NCBI GenBank assembly: GCA_947471985.1
Contig: CANIZL010000061.1
Location: 1-39,632, forward strand
DNA from: Verrucomicrobiota bacterium
GTDB taxonomy: Bacteria > Verrucomicrobiota > Verrucomicrobiia > Limisphaerales > UBA9464
Direction: 5' to 3'
Length of the DNA stretch: 39,632 nt
In this document: one piece after another, positions 7,922-15,844 of the stretch
Numbering within the stretch: the stretch's first letter is position 1
Layout of the letters: every line of letters begins with the position of its first letter
Position numbers and translations under genes: made by a program
The notes under the pieces: model-generated
Databases searched by the model: none
What the model saw: only the letters and a program-made list of their open reading frames with translations
Told to the model about the DNA's origin: nothing

Positions 7922-9172
7922 ATGAATTTTCCGGGCAATCCAACGCGGACAGCCGCGGCGGCCTTTCTCGCCGCGCTGGTCGTGACGTCCGCTTCGGGCG
8001 CCGACTGGCCCGATTGGCGCGGGCCGAAGCGGGACGGCTGGACCACTGAATCCCTGCCCACGCGCCTCCCCGCCAACCCATCCGTGCGGTGGAAAAAGTC
8101 CGTGGGACACGGCTACGCCGGGGTCGTGATCAGCGGGGATCGCCTTTTTCTGGCGGACGAAACCGGCGGTCAGGAAACGCTGCACGCCCTGCAGTTGACG
8201 GACGGAAAGGAACTCTGGTCGCTGCCCGTGGCGCCGGTTTGGAACGATGAATTCGAAAACGGTCCCCGCTGCACGCCCGTCGTGGCGGACGGCCGCATTT
8301 TCTTTCAATCCAATCAAGGGGAGTTCGTCGCCGTCAACGCCGCCACCGGCCTACGCCTGTGGGGTTTCCAGTTCAAAACCTACGGGGCCTTCTGGGTGCC
8401 CAGCCCAAACTCCGGGGTCGGGGCGGCCAATCGCCGCGGTAATGCGGGTTCGCCCTTGGTGCACGGCGATCAGGTGGTGGTCCAGGTCGGCTCCACCAAC
8501 AACGCCAGTCTCTGCGCCTTCAACACGAAGGACGGACGACTGCTTTGGCGTTCCCAGAACGATCTCACCTGCTTCACCTCGCCGATGATCGCCACGCTGG
8601 ACGGCACGGAACAGGTGGTCACCGCCACCTGCGAAGGCTTGCTGGGGGTCGCCTGGAACGACGGTCGCAAGCTCTGGCGCGTCCCCTTCCGCACCGGCGC
8701 GAACCGCAACGTTCTAACCCCGTTGGTCGACGAAGGCACCATCGCCTTCGCCAGTCACACCACCGGATTGCGGCGGGTTCGAGTCACGGGCTCCGGCGCC
8801 ACGCAGGAAGCCACCGATCAGTGGTTCAACACCCAGCTACGGATCAATCTGTCGACGCCGGTGCGGGTCGGGGGCCACTACTACGGCCTCGGCCCGGCCC
8901 GCAACTACCTCTGTGTCGACCGCGCCACCGGGGCGGTCGTGTGGACGGAGACGGGTTTTGAAGCTGCCGCCGCAACCCTCACCGATGGACACACGCTGCT
9001 GGTCCTGCTCGACACCGGGGAGGTGCGGTTATTGGCGGCCACTCCGGAAAAATACACCGAACTCGGACGCTTTCAGGCCTCTGGCAAAACCATGAGCCAT
9101 CCCGCGTGGGCGGACGGACGGCTGTATGTCCGCGACTCCCGCGAGCTGCAGGTTTACGAATTTGGTCACTGA
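7922..9172 (+). CDS. Secreted PQQ-like beta-propeller protein
   Basis: A 416-residue exported protein. The ATG at 7922 starts a good signal peptide (about 1-27, ending SASGA), followed by DWPDWRGPKRDGWTTES, the signature opening of PQQ_2/BamB-like propellers in Planctomycetota and Verrucomicrobiota. Blade repeats of the type 'LTDGKELWSLPV', 'AATGLRLWGFQF', 'TKDGRLLWRSQN' and 'NDGRKLWRVPF' follow through about residue 270, with weaker ones to the end. Whether it binds PQQ cannot be read from the sequence; many family members are structural. It lies 53 bp after the PQQ-haem fusion gene on the same strand, so the two are probably co-transcribed and may act together in the periplasm. Confidence 0.8.
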   Translation: MNFPGNPTRTAAAAFLAALVVTSASGADWPDWRGPKRDGWTTESLPTRLPANPSVRWKKSVGHGYAGVVISGDRLFLADETGGQETLHALQLTDGKELWSLPVAPVWNDEFENGPRCTPVVADGRIFFQSNQGEFVAVNAATGLRLWGFQFKTYGAFWVPSPNSGVGAANRRGNAGSPLVHGDQVVVQVGSTNNASLCAFNTKDGRLLWRSQNDLTCFTSPMIATLDGTEQVVTATCEGLLGVAWNDGRKLWRVPFRTGANRNVLTPLVDEGTIAFASHTTGLRRVRVTGSGATQEATDQWFNTQLRINLSTPVRVGGHYYGLGPARNYLCVDRATGAVVWTETGFEAAAATLTDGHTLLVLLDTGEVRLLAATPEKYTELGRFQASGKTMSHPAWADGRLYVRDSRELQVYEFGH

Positions 9173-9309
9173 CTCGAAAACGCACACCCTGGTGGGCACC
9201 TCGCCGGCGCTGATCCAACCAGCATGGTCGATTTACAGTGAGGCCGCCCTCAAATCGGGCCGGCATGGCGGTTCTTCGGAAGCCTTGGGTGTCGATCACA
9301 CTCCTCTGC

Positions 9310-9340
9310 AAAGCGGTAGGGGACTACCGCAGTCCACGAC
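9310..9340 (+). repeat. Hairpin repeat, solo copy (copy A)
   Basis: A 31-bp element with two overlapping hairpins: GCGGTAGGGGACTACCGC (7-bp stem, loop GGGA, 9313-9330) and GGACTACCGCAGTCC (5-bp stem, 9321-9335). It starts AAAGCGG and ends CCACGAC. It lies in the 263-bp gap between the PQQ-like gene and the aldose epimerase gene; I see no gene in that gap. Other copies are at 15537-15567, 15662-15692, 39190-39220, 39324-39354 and 39394-39422. Confidence 0.85.
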
Positions 9341-9435
9341 GCTGGCGCGACTTCTCACGCGGCAAGGTGAACGTCCCAGTCGCACCCGGCGCGGCAAAAC
9401 TTCCCTCTGCGGATTCCTCCCGTAGGGTTCCCGCC

Positions 9436-10353
9436 ATGTCTACAGCGACGGCATTGGTGGAACTCCGCGACGATACCGGGGCGATTGCCTGGGTGCGACC
9501 CGATCTGGGAGGCTGGCTCCTGCGCTACGCGCGCCCCCTGCCCGGCCATGGTTTGATCGAAGCCCTGCGCTACGACCCGGCGGTCGTGGACCGTTATCCC
9601 AAGGAAATGTGGGCCGGCAACCCGCTGCTCTTTCCCCACGTCAGCTTCAACGCCGCCCGCGATCAGGAAGGCCAATACGAACTCAACGGCACCCTGTACC
9701 AATCGCTTCAGCATGGCTTCGGCCGCCGGGTGCCCTGGAGCGTGGCCGCCTCCACTCCCAGTTCGGTGACCCTCGAGCTGTGCGAAGGTCCCGGCACCCT
9801 GCCGTCGTATCCCTTCCGTTTCCGCCATCGCGTCACCTACAGCCTCGTCGGCGGTCGACTCGAAATGCTCCAGACCGTGGAGAACACCGACACCCAGCCG
9901 CTCCCGTTCAGCACCGGCATCCATCCGTATCTGAACGTGCCGTTGAAGCCCGGCAGTGATCGCGCGCAGTGCCACCTCCGACTCCCCCGCTGCACGCGGT
10001 TCAATCCCATTGGCAAGTGCGAGGAATTCTTCACCGAGCCCGTGGCGGAACAAGCCTGGCCCGTGAGCCGCGACGTCAGCACCGCGCTCTTCTTTGGGGA
10101 GTTCGCAGAAAAGGAAATCGCCCTGGTGGATCCCGCCGCGGGCGTGGAAGTGGTGGTCAATTTTGCCGAAAGCCCGGACTACCGCTTCGCCGCCCTGTGG
10201 AGCCGGACCACCGACGCTCCCTTCTATTGCATCGAGCCGTGGACCGCCCTGCCCAACAGTTTTGGGCGTGGCGAGAGCGATCTGAGCATCCTCCCGCCGG
10301 GCGGTGAATTCCGCGCCCGCCTGTGGCTGGACGTCCGCGCCACCACCGCCTGA
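9436..10353 (+). CDS. Aldose 1-epimerase family protein
   Basis: A 305-residue cytoplasmic protein of the galactose mutarotase-like superfamily, which interconverts the alpha and beta anomers of aldoses. The catalytic set is visible: H93 in LQHGFGR, H163 in STGIHPYLNV, and the base E267 in YCIEPWTALPNSF. NPLLFPHV near 62 is also typical. I choose the ATG at 9436: the open frame extends upstream but runs through repeat copy A and has no protein-like sequence there. It is the first gene of a same-strand run (epimerase, COG0523 GTPase, WD40, lipoate ligase, hydrolase), with a 96-bp gap to the next gene. It could equally act on a phosphorylated sugar; substrate is not readable. Confidence 0.85.
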   Translation: MSTATALVELRDDTGAIAWVRPDLGGWLLRYARPLPGHGLIEALRYDPAVVDRYPKEMWAGNPLLFPHVSFNAARDQEGQYELNGTLYQSLQHGFGRRVPWSVAASTPSSVTLELCEGPGTLPSYPFRFRHRVTYSLVGGRLEMLQTVENTDTQPLPFSTGIHPYLNVPLKPGSDRAQCHLRLPRCTRFNPIGKCEEFFTEPVAEQAWPVSRDVSTALFFGEFAEKEIALVDPAAGVEVVVNFAESPDYRFAALWSRTTDAPFYCIEPWTALPNSFGRGESDLSILPPGGEFRARLWLDVRATTA

Positions 10354-10395
10354 GTCCCGTCCGAGCGCCCCCACGGCATCCGCCGAGCCGATTCG

Positions 10396-10428
10396 GTGCC
10401 GCGGCACAGTTGCAAGTGGTTCGCACTT
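10396..10428. promoter_or_regulatory. Two inverted repeats ahead of the COG0523 gene
   Basis: A perfect 12-bp palindrome, GTGCCGCGGCAC (10396-10407), and a second dyad, AAGTG-GTTCG-CACTT (10414-10428), sit 22 to 54 bp upstream of the ATG at 10450. They could be an operator. GC-rich palindromes of this size do arise by chance, and neither matches a Zur box that I recognise. Confidence 0.35.
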
Positions 10429-10449
10429 CGGCTATGCGTGCCCGCACTT

Positions 10450-12045
10450 ATGGCTGACACCGCTACCGCACCGGACCGCCGCATTCCGGTGACCGTCCTC
10501 ACCGGATTCCTGGGCTCGGGAAAAACCACCCTGCTCAACCGCATCCTCACGGACAAGCACGGCAAGCGCATCGCCGTCATTGAAAACGAATTCGGCGAGA
10601 TCGGCATCGACAACGAGCTGGTGATCCAGGCCGACGAGGAGATCTTCGAGATGAACAACGGTTGCCTGTGCTGCACCGTGCGCGGCGATCTCATCCGGAT
10701 CCTCGGCCAGCTGATGAAGCGCAAGGATCGCTTCGACTACATTCTGGTGGAAACCACCGGTCTGGCCGATCCGGGACCGGTCGCCCAGACCTTCTTCAGC
10801 GATGACGAACTGAAGGCCAATTTCCGCCTCGACGGCATCGTCACCGTGGTGGATTCCAAGCACATTCTCCTGCACTTGGACGATGCCCCCGAAGCCAAGG
10901 AACAGGTGGCCTTCGCCGACCGGATTCTGCTGAACAAGACCGATCTGGTCACGCCCGACGAGCTGGCCTCGCTGGAGCGCCGCATCCGGGTGATGAATCC
11001 CGTCGCCCAGATCCACCACACCCAGCAGTCCAATCTGGCCGTCAACCAGGTCATCGACATCCATGCGTTCGATCTGGACCACAAGCTTTCCTTGGATGGC
11101 GACTTTCTGGAAAAGGAACTGCCCTTTGAATGGAGCGGCGCGTATCACCTGGATGCCGGTGACTACACGCTCGAACTGGACTCCGGTCCGGATCCGGTGA
11201 TGGGCGTGGTGCTGCTGCAATTGGATGCGCACGAGCACACCGCCGAATGCGATCACGATCATGACCACGCGCATGGGCCCGCGCACGAACATGGCCACGA
11301 GTGCGAACACGGGCACAAACACGAAGCCGGACACGATTGTGGTCACGACCACGGGCATGCCCACGAGCATAAACCGGATCACGACCATGATCATGACCAC
11401 GACTGCGGCCACGATCATGAGCACGGGCACGAGCACGGCGAAGAGTGTCACGGCGGTCTCCATGACGCGCTCCACACGGCCGAGGATGTCGCCACCACGA
11501 TCTTCAGTTATCCCGCCACCGCCGTCCGCAACAACGGCGAAATCAAGCCCGGCAAGAAGCTGTACAAGCTGTTCCTCGGTCAGGACGGCACGCGTTTCCG
11601 CGTCACGATTCCCGCCCACGGCCACTACGCCCTGTTCACCCAGCACGGCCTCAGCGAATTCGGCGGCAAACTCCTCAAGGGCACAACGGAAGTGGAACCC
11701 GCCCACACGCACGAACACGGCGGCCACGTGCACGAGCACACTCACGACGAAACCGTCGGCAGCGTGGGCATCGAGGAAAAACGCGAACTCGACGCCAAGA
11801 AGTTGAACGCCTGGCTGAGCGAACTGCTGCAAACCAAGGGGCAGGACATCTTCCGGATGAAGGGCATTCTCAACATCAAGGGACAAGCCAATCGGTTCAT
11901 TTTCCAGGGCGTCCACATGCTGTTCGAAGGCAAGCCGGACCGCGCCTGGAAGTCGCCGGAGGAACGCAAGAACCAACTCGTCTTCATCGGCCGCAAACTG
12001 GATCGCGAAGCCTTGAACGCCGGCTTCCGTCGCTGCCTCGCCTGA
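10450..12045 (+). CDS. COG0523 (CobW/ZNG-type) GTPase with long His-rich insert
   Basis: A 531-residue metallochaperone-type GTPase. Motifs in order: Walker A GFLGSGKTT (19-27), ENEFGEIGID (45-54), the metal site CLCC (72-75), ETTGLADPGP (101-110), base-recognition NKTD (162-165) and a C-terminal CobW_C domain (about 350-531). COG0523 proteins use GTP hydrolysis to deliver a metal, often zinc, to client enzymes. Residues about 261-338 are an extreme His/Asp/Glu tract (repeats of HDHDHDH, HGHEHG type) and a second cluster, HTHEHGGHVHEHTH, lies at 419-432. His-rich tracts occur in this family, but this insert makes the protein longer than the usual 300-400 residues. The ATG at 10450 is preferred over an upstream GTG inside the palindrome. 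The WD40 gene follows 7 bp after the stop, so they form an operon. The client is unknown. Confidence 0.9.
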   Translation: MADTATAPDRRIPVTVLTGFLGSGKTTLLNRILTDKHGKRIAVIENEFGEIGIDNELVIQADEEIFEMNNGCLCCTVRGDLIRILGQLMKRKDRFDYILVETTGLADPGPVAQTFFSDDELKANFRLDGIVTVVDSKHILLHLDDAPEAKEQVAFADRILLNKTDLVTPDELASLERRIRVMNPVAQIHHTQQSNLAVNQVIDIHAFDLDHKLSLDGDFLEKELPFEWSGAYHLDAGDYTLELDSGPDPVMGVVLLQLDAHEHTAECDHDHDHAHGPAHEHGHECEHGHKHEAGHDCGHDHGHAHEHKPDHDHDHDHDCGHDHEHGHEHGEECHGGLHDALHTAEDVATTIFSYPATAVRNNGEIKPGKKLYKLFLGQDGTRFRVTIPAHGHYALFTQHGLSEFGGKLLKGTTEVEPAHTHEHGGHVHEHTHDETVGSVGIEEKRELDAKKLNAWLSELLQTKGQDIFRMKGILNIKGQANRFIFQGVHMLFEGKPDRAWKSPEERKNQLVFIGRKLDREALNAGFRRCLA

Positions 12046-12052
12046 TCGAAGC

Positions 12053-13081
12053 ATGAGCGCTGCGCGGCAAGTTCGACCCGCCGACTGGCTGGTCCGCCTC
12101 AGTGAACCCGTGGTCGCCGTCAGCGGCAGCCCCGACGGGACGCGTTGGGCTATTCTCGGCACCGAAGGCAAGGCCCAGGTCCTGGATTCCGGGACTGGAC
12201 GGGTTTTGGTGGAATGGACCGCCCACGCGGGCGGCGGTTTCCGGCTGGCGTGGCATCCCACCCAGAATCTGCTGGCCACCAGTGGCGCGGACGGACGCGC
12301 CTGTCTGTGGGATCCAGCCAACGGCCAACTCCTGCACGCGTTTCCGGGAGGCAGCGCCTGGGTGGAGCAACTCGAGTGGTCGCCGGACGGTCAATTCCTC
12401 GCCGTCGGCGCCGGGCGCATTCTGACCCTCTGGACCGCCACCGGCGTGGTGGTCCACACCTGGAAGAATCATCGGAGCACCTTGGCCGCCCTCTGCTGGC
12501 GCCACGACAGTCGCAAACTCGCCGCCGCCTGTTATGGAGGCGTGACCGTTTACAATCCCGTCTCCGGCCAGACCGACGAACTTCTGCCCTGGAAGACGAG
12601 TCTGCTTTCGCTGGCGTGGTCGCCGGACGGTCGCTGGGTCGTGGCCGGCACGCAGGATCTCAGCGTGCAGATCTGGCCGCAGCCCTTCAAATTGGGCGAC
12701 GAACTCGCCATGAGCGGCTACCCCGGCAAGGTCCGCGAACTCGTCTGGCATCGGGGCAGCCGTTACCTCGCGACCGGTGGCGGTGAACAGGTCATGGTCT
12801 GGGATTGCGGGGGCGACGGCCCCGCGGGCACGGAACCCCGGATGCTCGACGGCCACACCGCCCGTCTGACGGCGTTGGCGTATCAAGCGAACGGACATCT
12901 TCTGGCCAGCGCCGCGGCGGACGGCAGTCTGCGTTTCTGGAATGCCAAGCAACCCCAGGCGCTGTGCGAAGTCCGGCTGACCGGCGATGTCACCGCGCTC
13001 GCGTGGTCGCGCGATGATCGCGCCGTGCTCGTGGGGACGCAGGACGGCACGGTGGCGATGGTGAAGGCCCCCGCCGCGTGA
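12053..13081 (+). CDS. WD40-repeat protein
   Basis: A 342-residue cytoplasmic beta-propeller with about seven WD40 repeats, visible as 'LAWHPTQNLLATSGADGRACLWD', 'LEWSPDGQFLAVGAGRILTLW', 'LAWSPDGRWVVAGTQDLSVQIW', 'YLATGGGEQVMVWD' and 'ALAYQANGHLLASAAADGSLRFW' type blades (quoted in parts; each ends near W or LW). There is no signal peptide. Its ATG is 7 bp after the COG0523 stop, so the two are almost certainly co-expressed. WD40 propellers are scaffolds for protein contacts; a role in docking the GTPase to a client or in sensing is inferred from the operon only. Nothing in the sequence shows enzymatic activity. Confidence 0.85.
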   Translation: MSAARQVRPADWLVRLSEPVVAVSGSPDGTRWAILGTEGKAQVLDSGTGRVLVEWTAHAGGGFRLAWHPTQNLLATSGADGRACLWDPANGQLLHAFPGGSAWVEQLEWSPDGQFLAVGAGRILTLWTATGVVVHTWKNHRSTLAALCWRHDSRKLAAACYGGVTVYNPVSGQTDELLPWKTSLLSLAWSPDGRWVVAGTQDLSVQIWPQPFKLGDELAMSGYPGKVRELVWHRGSRYLATGGGEQVMVWDCGGDGPAGTEPRMLDGHTARLTALAYQANGHLLASAAADGSLRFWNAKQPQALCEVRLTGDVTALAWSRDDRAVLVGTQDGTVAMVKAPAA

Positions 13082-13100
13082 GTTCCAAGCCCTAACGCCG

Positions 13101-13784
13101 ATGACGGACGCCTGGTACCTGCTGCCGGCCGAAGTCGGTTCGCCCGCCGGAAACATGGCGGTGGATGCGGTGCTGCTCAGTCACGCCGCCACCACCGGCC
13201 GCCCTGTCCTGCGCTTTTACCGCTGGACCGAACCGGCGGCCACCTTTGGCTATTCGCAACATTATGCGGAGGTGTCCACTTGGACGCGGCTCCGCCCATT
13301 GATACGTCGTCCCACCGGCGGCGGCCTCGTCCCGCACGATGCGGATTGGACTTACAGCGTGGCCGTTCCGCCGGCACACCCGTGGTATCACTTGAGCGCC
13401 GTGGAAAGTTATCAGCGGATGCACGAATGGCTCCGCCGGGCCTTTGCCCACGCCGGGCTCACGACGGAACTCGCTCCCTGCTGCAATCCCGCCGGCCCCG
13501 GCCAATGCTTCATCGGCGCCGAGAAATACGATCTGCTCCACGGCATTCGCAAGCTGGCGGGTGCGGCGCAACGACGAAACCGGCAGGGTCTGTTGATCCA
13601 AGGCAGCATTCAGCCACCCCCACCCGGTCTGGAACGATCGGCCTGGGAATCGGCGATGACGACCGTCGGGTACGGAATTCCGAGTCACTTTGAACCGTGG
13701 ACGCTGCCAGCGGACTACCGCCACGCTGCGGATCAACTGGCCACGGAACAGTTCGCGACGGCCGCCCACAACCAGCGGCGTTGA
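13101..13784 (+). CDS. Lipoate-protein ligase / octanoyltransferase (LplA/LipM type)
   Basis: A 227-residue member of the biotin/lipoate A/B ligase fold. The signature RRPTGGGLVPHD (69-80) corresponds to the lipoate-binding RRxxGGGxVxHD loop, and KLAGAAQRR (151-159) holds the conserved Lys. C136 in GPGQCFIGAEKYD lies about where LipM-type octanoyltransferases have their nucleophilic Cys, so an octanoyl-ACP transferase is as likely as a lipoate ligase. Either would attach the lipoyl arm to pyruvate or 2-oxoglutarate dehydrogenase or to GcvH. At 227 residues it is shorter than LplA (about 340), lacking the accessory domain. It starts 19 bp after the WD40 gene and is probably in the same operon. 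A functional link with the GTPase is not evident. Confidence 0.8.
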   Translation: MTDAWYLLPAEVGSPAGNMAVDAVLLSHAATTGRPVLRFYRWTEPAATFGYSQHYAEVSTWTRLRPLIRRPTGGGLVPHDADWTYSVAVPPAHPWYHLSAVESYQRMHEWLRRAFAHAGLTTELAPCCNPAGPGQCFIGAEKYDLLHGIRKLAGAAQRRNRQGLLIQGSIQPPPPGLERSAWESAMTTVGYGIPSHFEPWTLPADYRHAADQLATEQFATAAHNQRR

Positions 13785-13859
13785 TCCGGCAGCACGGCGA
13801 TCCACCCGCCGCGGCACCCAGCCTTGTCGTCGGGCAAAACGTGCGGTTTGCTAGAGCCT

Positions 13860-15482
13860 GTGAATCCCTCGCCGCGTCTATTCCGGCTCGCCGCCGTCGG
13901 CCTCGCCCTGTCGTGCCCTCTGACCAAGGCAGCGGACCCGATCAAACTGCAATTCAACGTGCCGATGCGGGACGGCGTGCGACTGGCGACGGATGTCTGG
14001 CTGCCCGACACCAACCACGCACTGCCCGTCATCTTCCTGCGCTTCCCTTATAACAAGGATCTGGGCGTCGGCCTCGGCCGCGATGGTGCAGCGCGCGGCT
14101 ATGCGGTGGTCGTGCAGGATACCCGCGGACGTTTCAAATCCGAAGGTGCCAACCTGCCCTTCTTCCAGGACGCCACGGATGGCGAGGACAGTGTGGCGTG
14201 GATCAACCAACAGCCGTGGTCCAATCACAAGGTGGGCACTTTCGGTGGTTCGGCCGGCGCCATCACGCAATTCCAAATGGTGACGCGCGGATCCGGACCC
14301 GTGACCGCACAACATCTCACCGTCGGCGCGCCGAACATTTACGATGTCGTCTACACCGGGGGCGTGCTGCGCAAATCGCTGGTCGAGGATTGGATTCGCG
14401 CCACGCAATTCGCCCCAGCCGCCCTTCCCACTTGGGTCAGCCATCCCGTCTACGATGACTATTGGCGGGCCCAGGACGCCTCCCGGCATTATGCCGACAT
14501 TCACGCTCCGGCCGTCCACATTGGCGGTTATTGGGACATCTTCGCCCAACCCACCATCGACGCCTTCGTCGGTTACCAAAACCGCGGCGGCACCGGTGCG
14601 CGGGGCAAACAGAAACTGATTCTGGGTCCGTGGAGCCACGGCGTGCTGCAGGAGAAGGTCGGGGAACTGAACTTCCCGGGCGGCAAAACGCCCCCCAACA
14701 AGGTCCACGACCACTGGCGCTGGTTTGATTACGCGTTGAAGGGCGCCACCGGTGACGCCGCGAATTGGCCGGCGGTGACGTACTACGTCATCGGCGATAC
14801 GAGTGACCCGCAAGCCCCCGGCAATCTCTGGCGTACCGCCACCGCGTGGCCGCCGGTGCCCACCACGCCAACGAAGTTTTATCTGAACGGCGATCATTCG
14901 CTCGCCACCACCTCGGCGAAGGGGCCGGTTTCATTGTCCTACGACTATGATCCCCACACCCCGACCCCGACGGTGGGCGGCATTCAACTCACGCTGCCGG
15001 CCGGACCGCGCGATCAAATCCTGGTGGAATCGCGCCCGGACGTCCTCGTCTTCACCACCGACGCCCTGACGGCACCGGTCGAGGTCACCGGACGCGTGCA
15101 GGCGAAGCTGTGGATTGCCAGCGACGCCCCGGACACGGATTTCTTCGTCCGCCTCTGCGACGTCTATCCCGACGGTCGTTCCTACAACCTCTGCGAAGGC
15201 ATGCTACGCGCGCGGTTCCGGGACGGGGTTGATCGCGAGCGCTTCCTGACTCCGGGCAAGGTCTATCCGATCACGGTGGATTGCTGGTCGACGAGTGTAA
15301 TTTTCAATCGCGGCCACCGCATCCGCGTGCAGGTCACTTCGAGCAGTTTCCCTGGCTTCGATCCCAACCCCAACACCGGAGAACCCCTGCGGGCGAGCGA
15401 CCGCACGCGAGTGGCGCATAACACGATTTACGCGGATCCCCGCCACCCGTCCCACGTGATCCTCCCGGTGGCGGCGAAGTAG
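13860..15482 (+). CDS. Secreted CocE/NonD-family alpha/beta hydrolase
   Basis: A 540-residue exported hydrolase of the Xaa-Pro dipeptidyl-peptidase S15 / cocaine esterase family. I choose GTG at 13860 because it begins a signal peptide (about 1-25, ending TKAAD); the frame opens upstream at 13824 with a TTG but adds unlike sequence. The mature protein starts with the VPMRDGVRLATDVWLP motif of the family. The nucleophile is S131 in GTFGGSAGA, and LGPWSHG carries the likely catalytic His. Residues about 370-540 form the PepX_C jelly-roll domain (VTGRVQAKLWIASDAPDTDFFVRL; HRIRVQVTSSSFPGFDPN). It probably cleaves ester, amide or acyl bonds outside the cytoplasm. It is the last gene of the same-strand run, 75 bp after the lipoate gene. 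Confidence 0.85.
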   Translation: MNPSPRLFRLAAVGLALSCPLTKAADPIKLQFNVPMRDGVRLATDVWLPDTNHALPVIFLRFPYNKDLGVGLGRDGAARGYAVVVQDTRGRFKSEGANLPFFQDATDGEDSVAWINQQPWSNHKVGTFGGSAGAITQFQMVTRGSGPVTAQHLTVGAPNIYDVVYTGGVLRKSLVEDWIRATQFAPAALPTWVSHPVYDDYWRAQDASRHYADIHAPAVHIGGYWDIFAQPTIDAFVGYQNRGGTGARGKQKLILGPWSHGVLQEKVGELNFPGGKTPPNKVHDHWRWFDYALKGATGDAANWPAVTYYVIGDTSDPQAPGNLWRTATAWPPVPTTPTKFYLNGDHSLATTSAKGPVSLSYDYDPHTPTPTVGGIQLTLPAGPRDQILVESRPDVLVFTTDALTAPVEVTGRVQAKLWIASDAPDTDFFVRLCDVYPDGRSYNLCEGMLRARFRDGVDRERFLTPGKVYPITVDCWSTSVIFNRGHRIRVQVTSSSFPGFDPNPNTGEPLRASDRTRVAHNTIYADPRHPSHVILPVAAK

Positions 15483-15536
15483 TTTACCATTAAAAATGGC
15501 ATAAAAACCACCCTTCGCGTCGGGCATCGCGATAGC

Positions 15537-15730
15537 GTCGTGGACTGCGGTTGTCTTCTACCGCTTTGGATTGCGGCGTGACGGCAGTAGCGCCCCCGGG
15601 GAAACTGCCGTACCTGCCCGCGGGAAATTCGGAGGCCCTTCCGGCTCGTACGCTCGTCTCCAAAGCGGCAGAGGACTGCCGCAGTCCACGACCTCGCGGA
15701 ATTTCCCCGCCGCGTCAGTAGTCGCGATAG
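15537..15730. repeat. Inverted pair of hairpin repeats (copies B1 and B2)
   Basis: B1 (15537-15567) is in reverse and B2 (15662-15692) in forward orientation, 94 bp apart. B2's hairpin is GCGGCAGAGGACTGCCGC, where copy A has GCGGTAG/CTACCGC: the T-A pair became C-G on both arms, a compensatory change. B1 has the GCGGTAG arm opposite CAACCGC, leaving one mismatch. B2 is followed by a flank starting ACCTCGCGGAATTTCC (15690 on) and ending CGCGATAG (15723-15730); B1 is preceded by GCGATAG. The same flank occurs in the 39 kb cluster, so the unit is modular, like a BIME. Confidence 0.85.
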
Positions 15731-15747
15731 GCTCCCAAGTCAGACGA

Positions 15748-15806
15748 CGGCCCCTAAAACGAAACGCGCCGATCCCTGGGAACGGATTCCCCAAGATCGG
15801 CGCGTT
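15748..15806 (-). terminator. Rho-independent terminator with nested stem
   Basis: A perfect 12-bp stem, AACGCGCCGATC (15763-15774) with GATCGGCGCGTT (15795-15806), encloses a second stem, GGGAA-CGGA-TTCCC (about 15778-15791). Read on the minus strand it is followed by TCGTTTTAGG, a modest T-run. It lies 38 bp past the stop codon of the large minus-strand haem protein and should end its transcript. Facing the plus-strand hydrolase it may also work in that direction, though without a T-run. Confidence 0.75.
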
Positions 15807-15844
15807 GAAATCGGCGCTTCGGGACACCGTCCCGCCCGCGAGAT

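Larger units (their letters stand above)
15483..15844. other. Convergent intergenic region: repeats and terminator
   Basis: About 360 bp between the 3' ends of two convergent genes. It contains an inverted pair of hairpin repeats and a long hairpin terminator, both listed separately. I see no coding sequence. Confidence 0.7.

Noticed and set aside
10432-12321. A 629-codon open frame antisense to the COG0523 GTPase gene
   Set aside because: It mirrors the repetitive His/Asp codons of the real gene and has no recognisable domain. Long antisense frames are expected at this GC content.
15487-15499. CCATT-AAA-AATGG hairpin as a terminator of the hydrolase gene
   Set aside because: The stem is five mostly AT pairs and the following bases are A-rich, not T-rich.
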